Shown: positions 33,270 through 46,584, numbered from the stretch's first letter. The stretch: DNA of 64,000 nucleotides from Corylus avellana (GCF_901000735.1 NC_081545.1:11331973-11395972), one strand, 5' to 3'. Numbers and translations are program-made. The notes: a model not told the origin generated them from the sequence alone.

Positions 33270-34735
33270 GAGTTTTTTTGGTACTTGTGGTACCACCTCG
33301 GTTTCGTCAAGATGGGATACTGACATCGTCATGCTGAACTCTCACAAAGAGCTGAATCTTGGAACTTGCCATTTTTGTCATGACGGAATTCTGATGTCAT
33401 CATGACGAAACGATACAGAGAGTGTCCAACCTCTCTGACCAAAACCGTCAAAACCTCGTCATGACGCTTTTCATGGCGAAGCATCACCGAGACCAAATAA
33501 AAACGAACTCGTCAATGTTTTGTCATGACGGTTACATGACAAAAATACACAGAGTGTAAACAAATCAAAGAAACCAACCCTAGTGTTTCAAAGAACAAAA
33601 ATAAAGACATCATTTAAGAAGAGTCACACTGAATAAGGCCAAAACTTAAAATCTAACAATCTCCCCATTTGGCCATTTGAAGACAAAACACTTATTATAA
33701 CAAGTGCATAGTACATGGAATTAACAAAAACTCAACCTATTAGAGTCAACCACAAATCATAAGAAGAATCACTTGTTCTCTGAAACAACGACAAACACAT
33801 TAAGAGCATCGAAATATATCAAGATGAAAACACAGGGGAAAACTACCAACTACTCTCCCCCATTTGATTTATTAAGCAACTCATATTCCGTAGGCACTTC
33901 ATATTTTTCTTCAATGAGATAGAACCGGCTATTTCTTTTAGAACAGAAGAGTCAATGCATCTCAAAAGACATATCATTTTTATAGAGATGCACATATTTT
34001 GCTTTTTGATCTTCAATCTTTGAATAAAAGCTCTTTTCATTGAAGGTATGCCATAAGTATAACGCATCAGGACTGGTGTGTGGTCAAATTGAACACAGGA
34101 AAGTCACACTCACACAAAAGATATCATTTCCAATTTCTCATGTAGCAAATACTTACAAAAGAGATGGAGCGTGCAAAGATCAATGACATGGCTTATGCTA
34201 CCTATAATCACAACCATCCTCACACACAATTTCCAGTAAAACAAAACATGTCAAATCTAGTAAGTATGAGATACAAGCCATGACAACCATGTTGACATTT
34301 CTCATGCTAGAAGGTTAGCATAACACAAAATAGGAGCAAAAACACAAGCTCAGAAGGGTGGAATCAAAAACTTATGAACCAACTCAAGGTGCAAAAAGTT
34401 TACACAAACAAACTAATTACAAATCAAGATCTAACATGTATGAGAGTATTTCAAGAACCCAGATACTTCATATGAGAGAAGAAGACATAAAAGAAAAAAA
34501 TAACGCTTTAACAAAGCAACCAAAAAAAAAAAAAAAAAATCACAACTACCATAAAACAAACACACATAAAATCATCTCATGAGAGGTTACACACTCCAAT
34601 GGTAGACCAGAGAGATTCAAAACGAAAAGCATCAAGAGGTTTGGTGAAAAGATCAGCTAACTAACACTCAGTAGAAATATGTTCAAGTGACACAACTTTC
34701 ATTTCAACAAGATCACAAATGAAATGATACGTGAA
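33270..34735 (-). mobile_element. Copia 3' remnant (RNase H tail, PPT, LTR start)
   Basis: Minus-strand frame 34735-34577 reads YHFICDLVEMKVVSLEHIST, a stop, then LADLFTKPLDAFRFESLWST, the end of copia RNase H. About 900 bp of 3' untranslated DNA follows. Then a polypurine tract AAATGGGGAGAT lies at 33670-33659 and an LTR-like start TGTTAGATTTTAAG at 33658. The LTR contains repeated TCATGACG motifs. Everything upstream of RNase H is missing, and the outer end of the LTR was not located, so 33270 is approximate. Confidence 0.65.
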
Positions 34736-35222
34736 AAACTAATTCCAATACACCCTCAAATAGGGATAATCTGAGTGTTCAATCAATATATGCAAAATTA
34801 AAAATATGCAGCAATATGCAATCAATTACCAAAATACGTAAAGCAGTAGATTAAGCAAATACAGATATTTTGGTGACGAAGAGAAAACCTTTTAGAAATC
34901 GTTATAAAAGTAAAACTTCTCTTGGACAACCAAACTTAGAAAATCACTATAAGAAAATATTCAAGAGATTACAGACATGGGGACACTTACAACCCTTTGT
35001 AAGTTCTTGGCTCTGTAAGATCGACAACCCTCAAACTCGTCTCCTAACTCACAATCTCCTTCATGTGATTCTCCTTTATCGAATCCTTCTGATAAACTTC
35101 TCAACATACAATTTCACAATAACAATCACTCTAAGAGAGAAATGATTTTTAGCTCACTTACATAAAACCTCTCTTAGCTCAACTTCTCATGAACTCTAGG
35201 GCAAAATTCGTACATCTACAGT

Positions 35223-35293
<71 letters not shown>

Positions 35294-35640
35294 CTCACAA
35301 ACCCCTACACTGCGGCACACAAAACTTAATCGAATTGGACTTCAATTACACGGGGCATCCAGACGAGGTATAGGCTCGTCCAAACAGAACTAGGTTAAAC
35401 AACGCTAAACCATAGTTCTTTGGCGCATCCAAATGGCTTGCAGACGAGACTTTAAACGAGGCTCTTAGGAAAAACAGATTTCATCTGCGTCCGGACTGTT
35501 TGCAAACAAACCTCTCTGGAAATCTTCTCCTTCGAAAGGCCTTGCTTCCTGTTCGAACAGTCCAACATGGAGATGACTTTTGACACTTCAATATTGAGAG
35601 ATTTATATTTCGGTCACCGAATTTAGCCAACAAAAATACT
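34736..35640. other. Unassigned repeat-like DNA
   Basis: It abuts the copia remnant abruptly. It contains a (TC)n(TA)n microsatellite at 35219-35292. The surrounding text, e.g. GTCCGGACTG and CATCCAGACGAG, looks like LTR or leader DNA of another retroelement, but no PBS or protein motif proves it. Confidence 0.35.
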
Positions 35641-37354
35641 AACAATACGTGATATTAATATGTTTGGTCCTTGAGTGCTGCACTGGATTCTTGAAAATGC
35701 ATATTGTGCTCTAATTATCACAATAAATCAGCATGATGACTTGATCTATGATCGGATTCCACTAATAAATTCCTGGTTTCGTCCCTACATAGACTACATA
35801 TATTTAACCACCACTTATAATAGTTTTTGAAATCGATTGATCCGTTTAATAATAGACTTTACTGTTACCTCAAAGGCATTTAACCATTGTAAAAAATTAA
35901 AAACTTGGTGTAAAAATTCAAGAATTATGAGATGATTTTTCAAGATTTTTGAGGTAGTTTTCTTTACGATGCCCGAACGGATATGCCAGTGTCAATGTCA
36001 AAACGATGCCCAAACGTTGGATTTTACAGTATTTCCATGCCCTGGTGGTCCCCATGCGTAGGACAAGCTTGTGGCTGCCGTTTTCTCTCGTTTTTGTGAA
36101 ACCTCTCGTGATTCGAATATCAAAAAAGGTAGGCCCACCCGCACCCAATCAGAGCTCCTGTCGCAGCTGAGCAAGTGACACATTTCATTTGGAATATGGC
36201 CCACACGTGGTCAGCACAGATTCGCGACAGACTTTGTTTGTCTGGATATGATGGGGACTGTCGAGCTTTATTTAAATGCATGTCCATATAACAATGCTGC
36301 CTCTAATTTATGCATGTCAGAGATTTTTTTTTTTTTTATGTTTTTTATGAACTCAATTTATTAAATAAATAAATATTTAAAAATTAAAATATATGTGATT
36401 TTTATATCAACTTCTAATAAAATATATAATTTAACTAAAGGTAATCTGAATTGCCAAATTGGGAAGTAGAGTTTGCAATATTAAGGAATTAAGAAACTTG
36501 GTTATGATAGTAGATATGGTTTAGGCCCTAATGAACAAGCAAGTTGAGCACCGGCTTCGAATCTGAATTTTCAGCAATTTTTTTTGTCGGGATGATTTTT
36601 ATTTTCATAGCAATATTTTAATATTATTATTTTCTCACATAATAGAAAAATGGTTTTACATAATAATAACTCCATAAGAACTTAGAACTTCAAGCATCTT
36701 TAATATAAGTTCTAAGTTCCAACCAACGAAATCTCTAGGAAAAAATTTAGAAAAATTAATTCGACCAAACCATTCTCAAAAGGATTAAAACTCAAGTGAA
36801 GATTGAATTAAAAGTTAATTTAAAATCTATCCTATTAATTATCAAGTACCTTGATAACGATATATTTAATTGGACCTAATAGCTACAAGTCTTCACATAT
36901 AACGTTTTAACTTTGAATTGAAAGCAAGATTAAGATTTATACATATATGAAAAATGTAAATAACTTAACAAATGGAACAAGCATGCATGTTGCTTAATAT
37001 ACTTGGAAAATTGAATTTTGTATCTAATTTGTAATACAACTATAGTCCTTTTATGATTTTGAAGGAGAAAATACACTTAACTCCTCAAACTAAATATTAC
37101 TAGCTACATTGAAACTTGGATATATAAAATTTAAAAATTGACACTTGACCATGGCGGAGTTTGGATCTTGGTTCAACTTGGACTATAGAATCATTATCCT
37201 TTCATAATCTCCAACTAGGGCTCATAGAATCATTATACTATAGTACACTTGTCCTAATATAATTTTCTGAAGGAGTTTTCAAGATCTACACTATTAATTT
37301 TAATTTGAATAATTTCGATTTGAACAACTTTGCATTTATACCACTTTTAAAATA
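35641..37354. other. Intergenic, no gene seen
   Basis: AT-rich, without convincing frames. The least AT-rich part is 35960-36250. Confidence 0.4.
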
Positions 37355-37798
37355 TAGTAAAAGTAATACAAAATTAGTTCATATAGTTACACCAATATAC
37401 AATAAGCTCCTTGTGCTATTACAAATTTACTAAGAGCTCACTGTGGTAAGGAGAACAAATAAAATTAAAAATTAAAAAAAAAAAAAACAAAAAAATTATT
37501 GCCATAGCCATTAGGGGCGTCAGCCACCCCCCTCAAGTTTTGTTTGGCCATTTGGACGTGGCCGACTCACTCCCAATGCTCATAGGCATGGGGTGGTTTT
37601 GCAAGTCCTAGCTAGGTTGACCATAGGGTTTGGCCAAACCACTCTCTAAGCCTTGGAGATGGCACGACCACCCCCTCCAATTTTAATTTTTTAATTTTTT
37701 AATTTTTTAATTTTTTTTTCTTGCCATTCAGGACCGAACCACCCCCTTGGCCTTGGGGGTTGCTAGAGTACCACCCCCTTCAGGTTGTTATCTTATTT

Positions 37799-37844
<46 letters not shown>

Positions 37845-38055
37845 TATTTTTGTACTGTTGGTGACATGTATTCGAATATGATTAGTGCTAATGTGGCTTT
37901 TGACAGTTTTCATTAAAATTTTGGACCAAAGTTGAGTGCAAGAATTTTTTATTTTTTTTTCCTACTTACCACACAATGAGATCTCAGGAAATTTTTATAT
38001 TATATGAGCTTATTAGAAATCCGTATAATTACATAGACTGATTTTACATTTTTTT
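37355..38055. repeat. Foldback element with GC-rich palindromic core (copy 1)
   Basis: The arms at 37362-37450 and 37966-38055 are inverted copies (AGAGCTCACTGTGGTAAGGAG against CCTACTTACCACACAATGAG). The core at 37500-37790 is GC-richer and holds many GGTGG / CCACC words around GGCC, such as TGGCCAAACCAC and ACCGAACCACCCCC. A (TA)n run lies at 37804-37842. The element at 47811-48525 has the same plan. No coding potential. Confidence 0.65.
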
Positions 38056-38438
38056 CTATAAATAATAAATGTTAAATTACTCAAATGTGTCAGAATTGTT
38101 GAATATGATAAATGCTGAATTGGCAAATTAATTTGAACCGTTCAATTTCAAATTAATATATAATTGAGAACTCAAAAATTCTATAAAACATATATGCTTG
38201 AACACTATAGATGATCCTAGTCTACCTGTTTATATAGTACTGTACACATGTACTGATTGTGTCTTGCCTCCATTAAAATTTGAAATTCAAGAATTCATTC
38301 TTTACCCTTTCAAATCTATTTTGTGAAGCTAGCAGTCCATTATGATGCCATGCATGTTCACTATCTTAATTTAAATTTTAAAAATCAAAAAATCAAAAAA
38401 AAAAAAACAAGAAACTTTTCGATTTGATTAACTCTGCA
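38056..38438. other. Intergenic, downstream of the GLK gene
   Basis: AT-rich; nothing recognised. Confidence 0.4.
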
Positions 38439-38444
38439 TTTATT
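38439..38444 (-). promoter_or_regulatory. Putative polyadenylation signal of the GLK gene
   Basis: Minus-strand AATAAA lies about 215 bp after the stop codon, giving a normal 3' untranslated length. It is placed by motif only. Confidence 0.45.
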
Positions 38445-38659
38445 AATATTACAAAAAAATGCTTGGCCAGCATTATTATTACACATGGATAAGCTGATAA
38501 AAACGAAGCCTGTTCCTGAACATCTAGAGTACAAGGACAAAAGAAAAATACTTAAATTCCGTGAAGAACTCAAAGAAAAAAGGAAAAGAAGAAGGGCAAT
38601 TAGATGCATACTGTAATGCAAGAAATTTCGTCGAATTTAGGGTTTTTGTGGCGTTAAAG

Positions 38660-39778
38660 TCAAGCATAAGAGGGTGGTATTTTCCGGATTCCTTGTCGTT
38701 GAAGTTCCCCCAGCACGCCATCAAGAGATGGAGGTTTTAAGCCTAGAGGAAGTGGCTGCCAAGGTTTTGATAATACATCTCCAATGGCTGCATCTACGCT
38801 CTCCTTTGTCTGTAACCCAACACAGATACACCAAACTATTAGCATGCATCAAATATTACTATCTTCAAGACGCCATTACTGAAACCTATATATATCTATC
38901 TATATTAATGTCACGCATCCTAAATTTCAAAAAATTACAAGGTTTCATATCAATCTACTAAGCCCTTTTATTCACTTCATCTGTAAGAATTTTTTATTAA
39001 ATTCTAACAGATAAAGGGTCGCATGCAATTCACGTGACCTTTTTTTTTTCACACAAATTGACGGATTTTTTCTTTTCTTTTTTGAATTTTTATTTGATGG
39101 GGTATGATTGTTATTTTGGGTCATGTGTAATGCATGTAACCCTTTTTCGTGTCATTTAACCAAAAAACCTAAAAGAGGAGGGTTAAGCAAATGGAATTAG
39201 TAAATTAGTACGGAGAAGACATTGCAATTTTTTAATATTTGGAGATATTATAAATTGAGTAGTAATTTGAAAGAAGTAAATATAATTTTCCGAAGATAAT
39301 AACTCTTGCAATTAAATGATGTCACATGCTTTTGAGTTGGTACCACGTACTATTATTGCTGTTATTATTTTGGATTGTTAGAATTTCTAGGATATTTTTC
39401 ATAATAGATAGCCTTGTTATTTGCATGTAATAAGATTTGATCACCTTTTCTAGCTAACGTATCTCACCTATCATATTTTTCATATATATATATATATATA
39501 CCATAAAATAACTCCAGCTTGCTAGATATAAGATTTGTTTGTAATTAATATCATAAAATGACACACACACACGTATATATATTATTTATTTTCAAATTGT
39601 GCGGGAGAAACGAGAGATCAGTGGCTCACCGGATGAAAGTCCAGCAGAGGGTGGGGGCCTGATTGTGCGGTCGTCGGGACACCGATGCCGGCGGGGTCTA
39701 CTTTGTACATGGCATGGGGTGGGATGCCCGGGACAGGTGGCGTGGCAAATCTCTGCATGAATATATACATATATATTA

Positions 39779-39812
<34 letters not shown>

Positions 39813-41944
39813 CAACAACGTGGAAAAGCTGCCAAATTAAATAATAGCAGTGGATCCAAAACTTGAGGGTAGAGACACCATGAAAGGCTCCAAAAGAGTA
39901 AGGATTGATCAATAATAATTACCGTTGTTGCCAGTGGCTGTGGAAAGCAAGGCGTTCCTGGGGTTAAAGCATTTGGAACCTACAAAAATAAATAAATAAT
40001 ATTTCATTTTAGTGAGGGATATAATATAGGGTTTAGAATTTTATATTGATGCTGGAGTTTCAACGCATTATATTTATACACACATTTATTAGCTTAAACG
40101 TTTTAAAAAAGTTATGATTTAATATGGTATTAAAACGAGATATCATAAGTTTAAATTTTACTCTATAATTCATCACATTTCAGTTAATATTCTACATATT
40201 TAACTGAGAATGAGAGCTTACACGTTGGTTGTGAGAGTGCCAGTATGAAGGATCTGGTGCTGGCGGTGGAGGAGCGGGTACCCACGTAGGCGGCAGAGGT
40301 GGTGGTAGAGGTGGCGAATGGGCTAGATGTTTAGGCCACATTGGCATTAATGTTTGGTCCATGGGAGGATGACCCCACACGTGTAAGGGCCTAAAGTGGT
40401 GCATGGGTGTTATAGGAGGTGGGAAACCCATGGTGGGTGCTAGCCAAGGACTCATCTCTCTCTTGCATCCTCCTCCACCGGTAGCCGCCCCATACATCTG
40501 CCTTCTTTGGCTCCAGCTAGCAGCTTCCGCTTCACGCGCCAGCAAGTGCTTCCGATGTGACCGATATTTCTGAAAAAAAGTTCAAAATGAAAGCTTTGAG
40601 AAAGATAAGCTTTGATCACTCACATATTATTACTTTCAGCACAAAATTCACAAGCACTAGTATATATTATTCTCTTGTTTATTTAATTTTTCTTTCTGTA
40701 ATTATTGTTAACTAATATATATTAAGCTTAGTTTTACAAACTTCAAATTAAGAGCTTGCAAACTCTCTCCCTCAAGCAATTCTGAACTTCTTATTACCAA
40801 AACCTACAATTCAAAAAATTTCAAAATGTTCTCATCTCCATATATTTACCAAAGTAGTGTATTTCCATGAACTACTAAAGAAACAATGCTCTTTCAAACT
40901 CTCTCTCTCTAGAGACTTGTCCTGATTGGAGAATTAGACCCTTTTTTTCTCTTCCAAAATAAGAAAAAGAATGATAAAAAATAAATAAATAAATAAAAAA
41001 AAACAAGCACAGAGAAGAGATTGGATGTGCCTGAAGGTGACTGGCTATGTTGTGGCGAGTGAGACAATCAATTCCCATAAGCTCTAAAATCCTTGAAGGC
41101 ACTGCCTTATCCACCCCTAGCTGCTCCACAGCTTGCACAAACCTTCTGTGCAGCTCTGGGGTCCAATCCACCTATATACACACAGTTCAAGAACAACTTT
41201 CCTTTCAATATCCCACAAAAATAATATCACAAAAAATCTTTTAAAATTATAAAAAAAAAAATCTGGGTCTTCATAGACTCCTTGTGTATTAATTTGTGAA
41301 GACCCAAATAAGAGAGAGAGATTTATGGAACTTGTTTGCTAGTATTGAAGCCAGTATTGAAGCCTCATGTCCTATAAAATTCTTAAACTCAGTGTCCCAT
41401 GTTTCCCGATCTAGTTGGGACGAAGTTCCGGATACCCAGTTATCCACAAAACAAAAAAAAACTTAAACCTAATTACCTTCATTTTGCGCTTTCCATGAGA
41501 ATGCTTTGAGTGTGAAGATGATTTTCTGCCTTTATCAGCTTCCTTTGTAGGTGGTTTCACCACAACAGATTCATCGCTTTTGCTCACAATTTCTTCTCCT
41601 CGACTTGACCCGGAACCGGAACCAGAACCAGAACCGGAAACTTTGTCTTCCTCTTCTTTCTTTGTATTGTAATTGTCGTCTAGTTTTTCGACAGACATGG
41701 ATGTGTACATGTCGGATTCCTCACCCCCGCTAACGGATAACTCGGCAAGGAGTTCCGGGTCCATCTCCAAATCCGGCAACACATCTCCGTCGTTGATCTG
41801 GTCCACGAAAAGGTCGTCGAAATCGATGCTGTCGAGCAAGTTCCCATCGGAGAAGTCAGGGAAGTCATTTGCACCGATTGAGAAGCTCTCCATCTCTCCT
41901 TGGTTCTCATCCTTTGTGCTCCTCAAAGCTGACACAGCAAGCAT
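38660..41944 (-). CDS. GLK1: GOLDEN2-LIKE (GLK) GARP transcription factor, six exons
   Basis: Exons: 41944-41477, 41171-41031, 40569-40222, 39979-39923, 39752-39630 and 38809-38660, all phase 0, giving 428 aa. GLK proteins are nuclear activators of chloroplast development and photosynthesis genes. Residues 1-156 are acidic ([42 protein letters not shown]), then a GSGSGS run and a basic patch GKRKMK. Exon 2 into exon 3 encodes the GARP DNA-binding domain ([45 protein letters not shown], then AREAEAASW). A Pro-rich middle follows. The C-terminal GCT box includes [16 protein letters not shown] and [20 protein letters not shown]. The start at 41944 matches the family start MLAVS. Intron 2 has a GC donor. 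Whether it is the GLK1 or GLK2 orthologue is not decided. Confidence 0.95.
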
Positions 41945-42032
41945 GAATTCCAAATTCCTAGCTAAAAGAAATATTCTCTCTGCTGCAATTTCCCACAAAA
42001 GAAAAGAAGAAGAAAAAAAACCACCCACCAAA

Positions 42033-42055
42033 GTATATATATATATATATATATA
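42033..42055. repeat. (TA)n microsatellite upstream of the GLK start
   Basis: A TA run about 90-110 bp upstream of the ATG, probably in the 5' leader. An in-frame ATG at 42031 sits at its edge. Confidence 0.6.
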
Positions 42056-42059
42056 CTTG

Positions 42060-43580
42060 AAGGTGTGAGGAAAATGGATTCCTTTTGCTGTGATGGGGTT
42101 TTGGTGATTTTTTGCCGTGTGAGTTGGAGAAGAAAAGAAAATGGATATATCTCCACCACAACTTGTGTTAAGATCTCAGAAACTTGTTTTTATGTGTTTG
42201 GTTTTTTGGGCTTATTACAAATATAACTTCTTGAGCCTTTTTTGTGTATGTGGATGGCCTTTTTTTGAAGGTTTTGAAAGTCTGAAAAGTGGGAGCTCGT
42301 GAGCTTTATTTAATTTTTGCAAAGGGTTTTCAGTGGGAAAGGAGGGACGGAGGGAGAGAGAGAGAGAAGGTGCTGCAGATTGATGTCAGAGGGTGGGGCT
42401 GGAATTGGAGGGATACATATAAACAGATATATCTATTGTACAGTGCAAGAGAAAGTGATTGCTGAACCAAATTAAACTTTGTATTTTTTATAAAGGCATG
42501 AAATAGGAAATACATATCATTCTATTCCCATTTTTATTTGATAATATTCTGAAAAAGTCTTTTTTTTTTTTTTTTTTTTTCCTTCTTTGTTATCTTTTGG
42601 TGCACAATATGGAAAAAGTACTCCAATCTGTTAGTTATTATTGTACTTCTTTTCGAGAAGCTCTAGCCCATCTCTAAGTCAAATTTGCCCTATTTTTACT
42701 GGTTATTATTGTACTCCCACCTATTGTTTTCTTGCAGATGGTAACATGGGAAGTCTTAAATATATTGAAGAGTTATATATATGGCAAAGAGAGAGAAGAG
42801 AGCGAAAGCGAAGAGAGTTTGTTAAAGGGTTTTGGCATGATATTGTAGTAAAAATTGATTGATGTAAAAATAAGTAAGAATATTTTTTAAAAAATTTTTA
42901 AAAGTGAAAAAGTAAGAATATTTAGTATGAAAAAATTTAAAAAATATATATATATATTTTGAAGTGATTTTTTTTTTTATTTAAATAGTAATAAAAAGTT
43001 GTTGATATAATGTAAAAAATAAAATAATGTTAAAAAAAATGAAAAAATACGATAAATAATATTAAACCAAAATTGTTTAGCAAACGGGGCAAGAAGAAGG
43101 TGACAGGAAGCCCTTATATATTTGAGTACAAGAGAACGTAAATTTGAAAGAAATTATTTCAAGAGCATCATAAAAGCAGTAGGTTTTAAGGTATTCATTA
43201 ATTACTAGGCATATAATGTATTGTTGGGGTAAAATGTTACAAATATTGAGGTAACACCATACCCCCCCAATAGGCATCATGGCTAGATGTACACGTGGAT
43301 CTTAGAGTTAGTGAAGAAAAACTGCCCATGTGACGTGGAAGAACTAAAACATAGTATGGAAATTGATTAATTTTAGTAGGTGGTTATAATTAAGAGACAA
43401 GGCATGTGGCTTGTGGTTAAGTTATTGGAGAATATGGGTTAAAAGCTTCTCATATTTGACCTATATTGATCTTCAATAAATTTAATAGATCAATTATTAG
43501 ATTTATGGGCTTATGTGACAAAATCTAATGGTTGATTTGTAAGATAAAATGAGTCAAATATAAGAAAAATATTAACTCCT
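42060..43580. other. GLK upstream region and intergenic DNA
   Basis: It should hold the GLK promoter. No convincing TATA box was picked out. There is a GA-rich run at about 42340-42370 and a poly-T at 42560-42582. No other gene was seen. Confidence 0.4.
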
Positions 43581-43596
43581 AGAATTTCTTAAAGTT

Positions 43597-43707
43597 TTTT
43601 TTTTTTTTTGACATGTCCATACAAGGGAAGGGGGAGGGAGGATTCGAACTAGTGACCTCCGCTTCATTAGGCGTGGTCCACAGCCGATTGAACTACCCCT
43701 TAGGGAC
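43597..43707 (-). mobile_element. tRNA-like SINE, complete
   Basis: About 111 bp, bounded by a perfect 16-bp duplication AGAATTTCTTAAAGTT (43581-43596 and 43708-43723). On the minus strand it starts GTCCCTAAGGGGTAG. It has an A-box-like TAGTTCAATCGG (43695-43684), a B-box-like stretch ending AGTTCGAATCC (43650-43640) and a 3' end GGACATGTCAAAA running into poly-A. RNA polymerase III transcription and LINE-assisted insertion are inferred. Confidence 0.9.
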
Positions 43708-43723
43708 AGAATTTCTTAAAGTT

Positions 43724-44924
43724 GTAGATATGTATTGTGTAGAATTTTGTTTTGGTTTTGCTCCTACACATTTTCGGTAAAAAAAAAAACGAAAACTATT
43801 TTTTGTTCTTGGTCTCAAAAACTCTTTTTCAAGAACAAAAAGTTGAAAATCATCTTCGGGCTCGTTTGTTTGTGAAATACTTTTTTCGGTTTTTAACAAA
43901 GAATTGTCTATTAAATATTTTGAGAAAAATGTGTTTTTAGTTTTAAAAAGAGAATATATATATATAACGCACATGTGAGAGGGAATGTTAAAGTAATAAT
44001 TAAGTAATTAAATTTACTTCTTTCTATAAACTTAAGCTTTTACGATAACTGTAATTTAACATAGTATTAAAGCCAAGAGAAGTGCTAGAGAGCCAAACAA
44101 ATGAACCTAAAAAAATTTTCAAACTAACATGGCAAGGGTTTTAAAATTTTTTTTTTTTTAAAAAAAATGCAATTCTCTCTCACTTGTCTGCCATTTACGG
44201 TCTGTCAGCTTAAACTTTTAGGATAACTGATAATTTTACATAAATGGTTACCAAATATATATAGCTGTTATTTTTATGTTTTAAGGCTTCTAATTTTCTT
44301 ATTTGATTATGTTATTTCAACTAAAAATTTATATTAATCCTTCAATTATTCTTAACAATGTTTCAATTTCATTGTTTCGCACAAATTCAAATTAAACTAA
44401 TAAAATTAATGGTGATATAATTTGTTTGCTTTGTGTGAGAGACTGGCAATTGGCATAGAAGCGACGTCATATAGGTTGGGGAGCAAGTGGCTTAAAAATT
44501 AGAGAAATACTACACAAACATAGCATTTGGCTATGTTTTTTCAGAGATTTATGCTCTATGACATTAGAACTGTTATGCTCTTGATCTTTTATCAATGAAA
44601 TCTGAAAGATTCCCATTTAAAAAAACGTGTCTACTTCTTAAGATGACAGTTATAGAAAGAGAGTAAGCATATAGAATTAAAAACACTTTGTATTGAAAAG
44701 TTGACTTGGCAATTATCACATTAATGAGTAAACAATTAAGAAAAGTAATAAAATGAGTACTTCATGTAACATTTCTCCAAAATATATGAGAGTTAATTTG
44801 AGGAGGTGGGAAGTGTTTTGGATTGGATGGAGTGGAGGAGTTTATAAATGAGAGAGAAAGAAAGTACAAAAAAGGTTTTGTTTTGTTAGTTGATAATTCA
44901 TTTTAATTAAAAATTGAAAAATTA
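43724..44924. other. Intergenic, no gene seen
   Basis: AT-rich, with no supported frames. Confidence 0.4.
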
Positions 44925-45165
44925 CACTTTTCTCCCCAAACTAACATCACATTTGCATTCAAACCCTTAAATTTTTGTTAGTTGATAATTCACTACAACT
45001 TGCCCCCACGCACATGATATCTTTTCATTCACATTTAATGGCCTAATCTAATCTAAGTTACAATAGAACAAAATCCTACTTAGTAGGAGTACTGATCAGT
45101 TGTAGTAAGTCAAAGTTTAGAGGTATCATAATAAATGAGGTGGTAGTTTGAGGAGGTAAAGTGCA
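44925..45165. repeat. Inverted-repeat MITE-like element
   Basis: The left arm ACACTTTTCTCCCCAAACTA is answered on the right by TAGTTTGAGGAGGTAAAGTG in opposite orientation. Similarity decays inward. Ends are approximate and no duplication was assigned. Confidence 0.5.
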
Positions 45166-45381
45166 AAATTTGAAACCGTTGAAGTAATATAAACCAGGTA
45201 GAAATAATAATTAAGAGCATTCTTATTTGACTCCTTATTTTGTTAAAATTTATAGTTTTGTAAGCTAAAACGCTAAAATGCTTCCTTTTGGCTCTAAATC
45301 TCGCTCTCTTTGATGAAAAATTTGGGGAGCATTAATAACACTCCTTAGATTTAGAAAACATTGTTCACTCCCCCAAATCAA

Positions 45382-45421
<40 letters not shown>

Positions 45422-45678
45422 TGACCATTTTCTCTTCTCTCAATTTTTTTTTTCATTAATTCTCGTTTCCTCTACAAAAAGAGCTTTGGTCGAGGTGAAT
45501 GAAAATTAGAGAGAAAATTATCTTATTTATATTAAATGTATATATATGATAGTTATGAAAAAAACAAATTTTGAAAAATATGATAATTTAAAGAAAGACA
45601 AATTTCGAATACATAAATGCTAGGAAAATACAAATTTTCAGATATATAAATGTTGAAAAAATAATATAAAAATCTTTT

Positions 45679-45734
<56 letters not shown>

Positions 45735-46572
45735 AAGTGAGTTCCTAATTTGGATGTAAGTTATTTGAAATAATTGATAGCTAAATTAAGAAAAAATAAC
45801 TTTTTTAAGGCTAAAATAAATAATAAATTTAAAAAGTGGGATGAAAATGCTCAAGAAATAGGGACCAAAGTCGCAATCAAAGTTCTACTCTATGGATTGG
45901 AATCTTCCATTCGGTCCCCAACCTAAGATCTACAACTCACCAAAAAAGAAAAAAGAAAAAAAAGAAAAACCCTACCTAAGATCTACTCTATTTTTAGTTA
46001 TAATTCAACAGCTCCCAGCCTCCCACTGCGGCCTCGTTTACACTGCTTCTTAGAGAAGTTTTTTTGCTTTTTGGTAAAAAAAAAATAAAAATATTAATAA
46101 ATAATGTCAAACATAAAGTTCTCCAAAATAATAATAATAATAATAATAATTACTTTCATTTTTGTGTTACACCATAGTATATTTTCTAAAAAAATAAATA
46201 AAAAAAATACATACTCTCAAAAAGATAAATACCCTTATAAATTTGAAAAAAGCCAAAAAGAGGAAGAAAAAAAAAAAAAACACGACTGTGAGTGGGTCTG
46301 GCGAAGACCCACGGCCGCTGTTGTGAATCACCAGTTTTTCTTTTTTTCTTTTTTTTTACCATGCTTTCCTGATTTTTTTAAACCTTTTGTATTTTTTTTT
46401 TCTAAATCTTTTTATAAAGATTTGTATTTTTAGTACAAAGGGAATACACTACAATTTTATTTTAATTTGATTCATAGGGACACCTAAGGAATTGGATCAT
46501 CTCCAATTCAAATGAAGCGATAGTACAACCCAATACATTAAGTAGCACTTTAGCTTTCCTATTCATTATTTT
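45166..46572. other. Intergenic with microsatellites
   Basis: (AAT)n at 45382-45418, (TA)n at 45683-45730 and (ATA)n near 46128-46150. Poly-purine and poly-pyrimidine runs are frequent. No gene. Confidence 0.5.
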
Positions 46573-46584
46573 AACAAAAATATT

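Noticed and set aside
43640..43695. A and B boxes considered as a genuine tRNA gene
   Set aside because: No cloverleaf could be built, the unit ends in poly-A, and it has a 16-bp target duplication, so it is a SINE.
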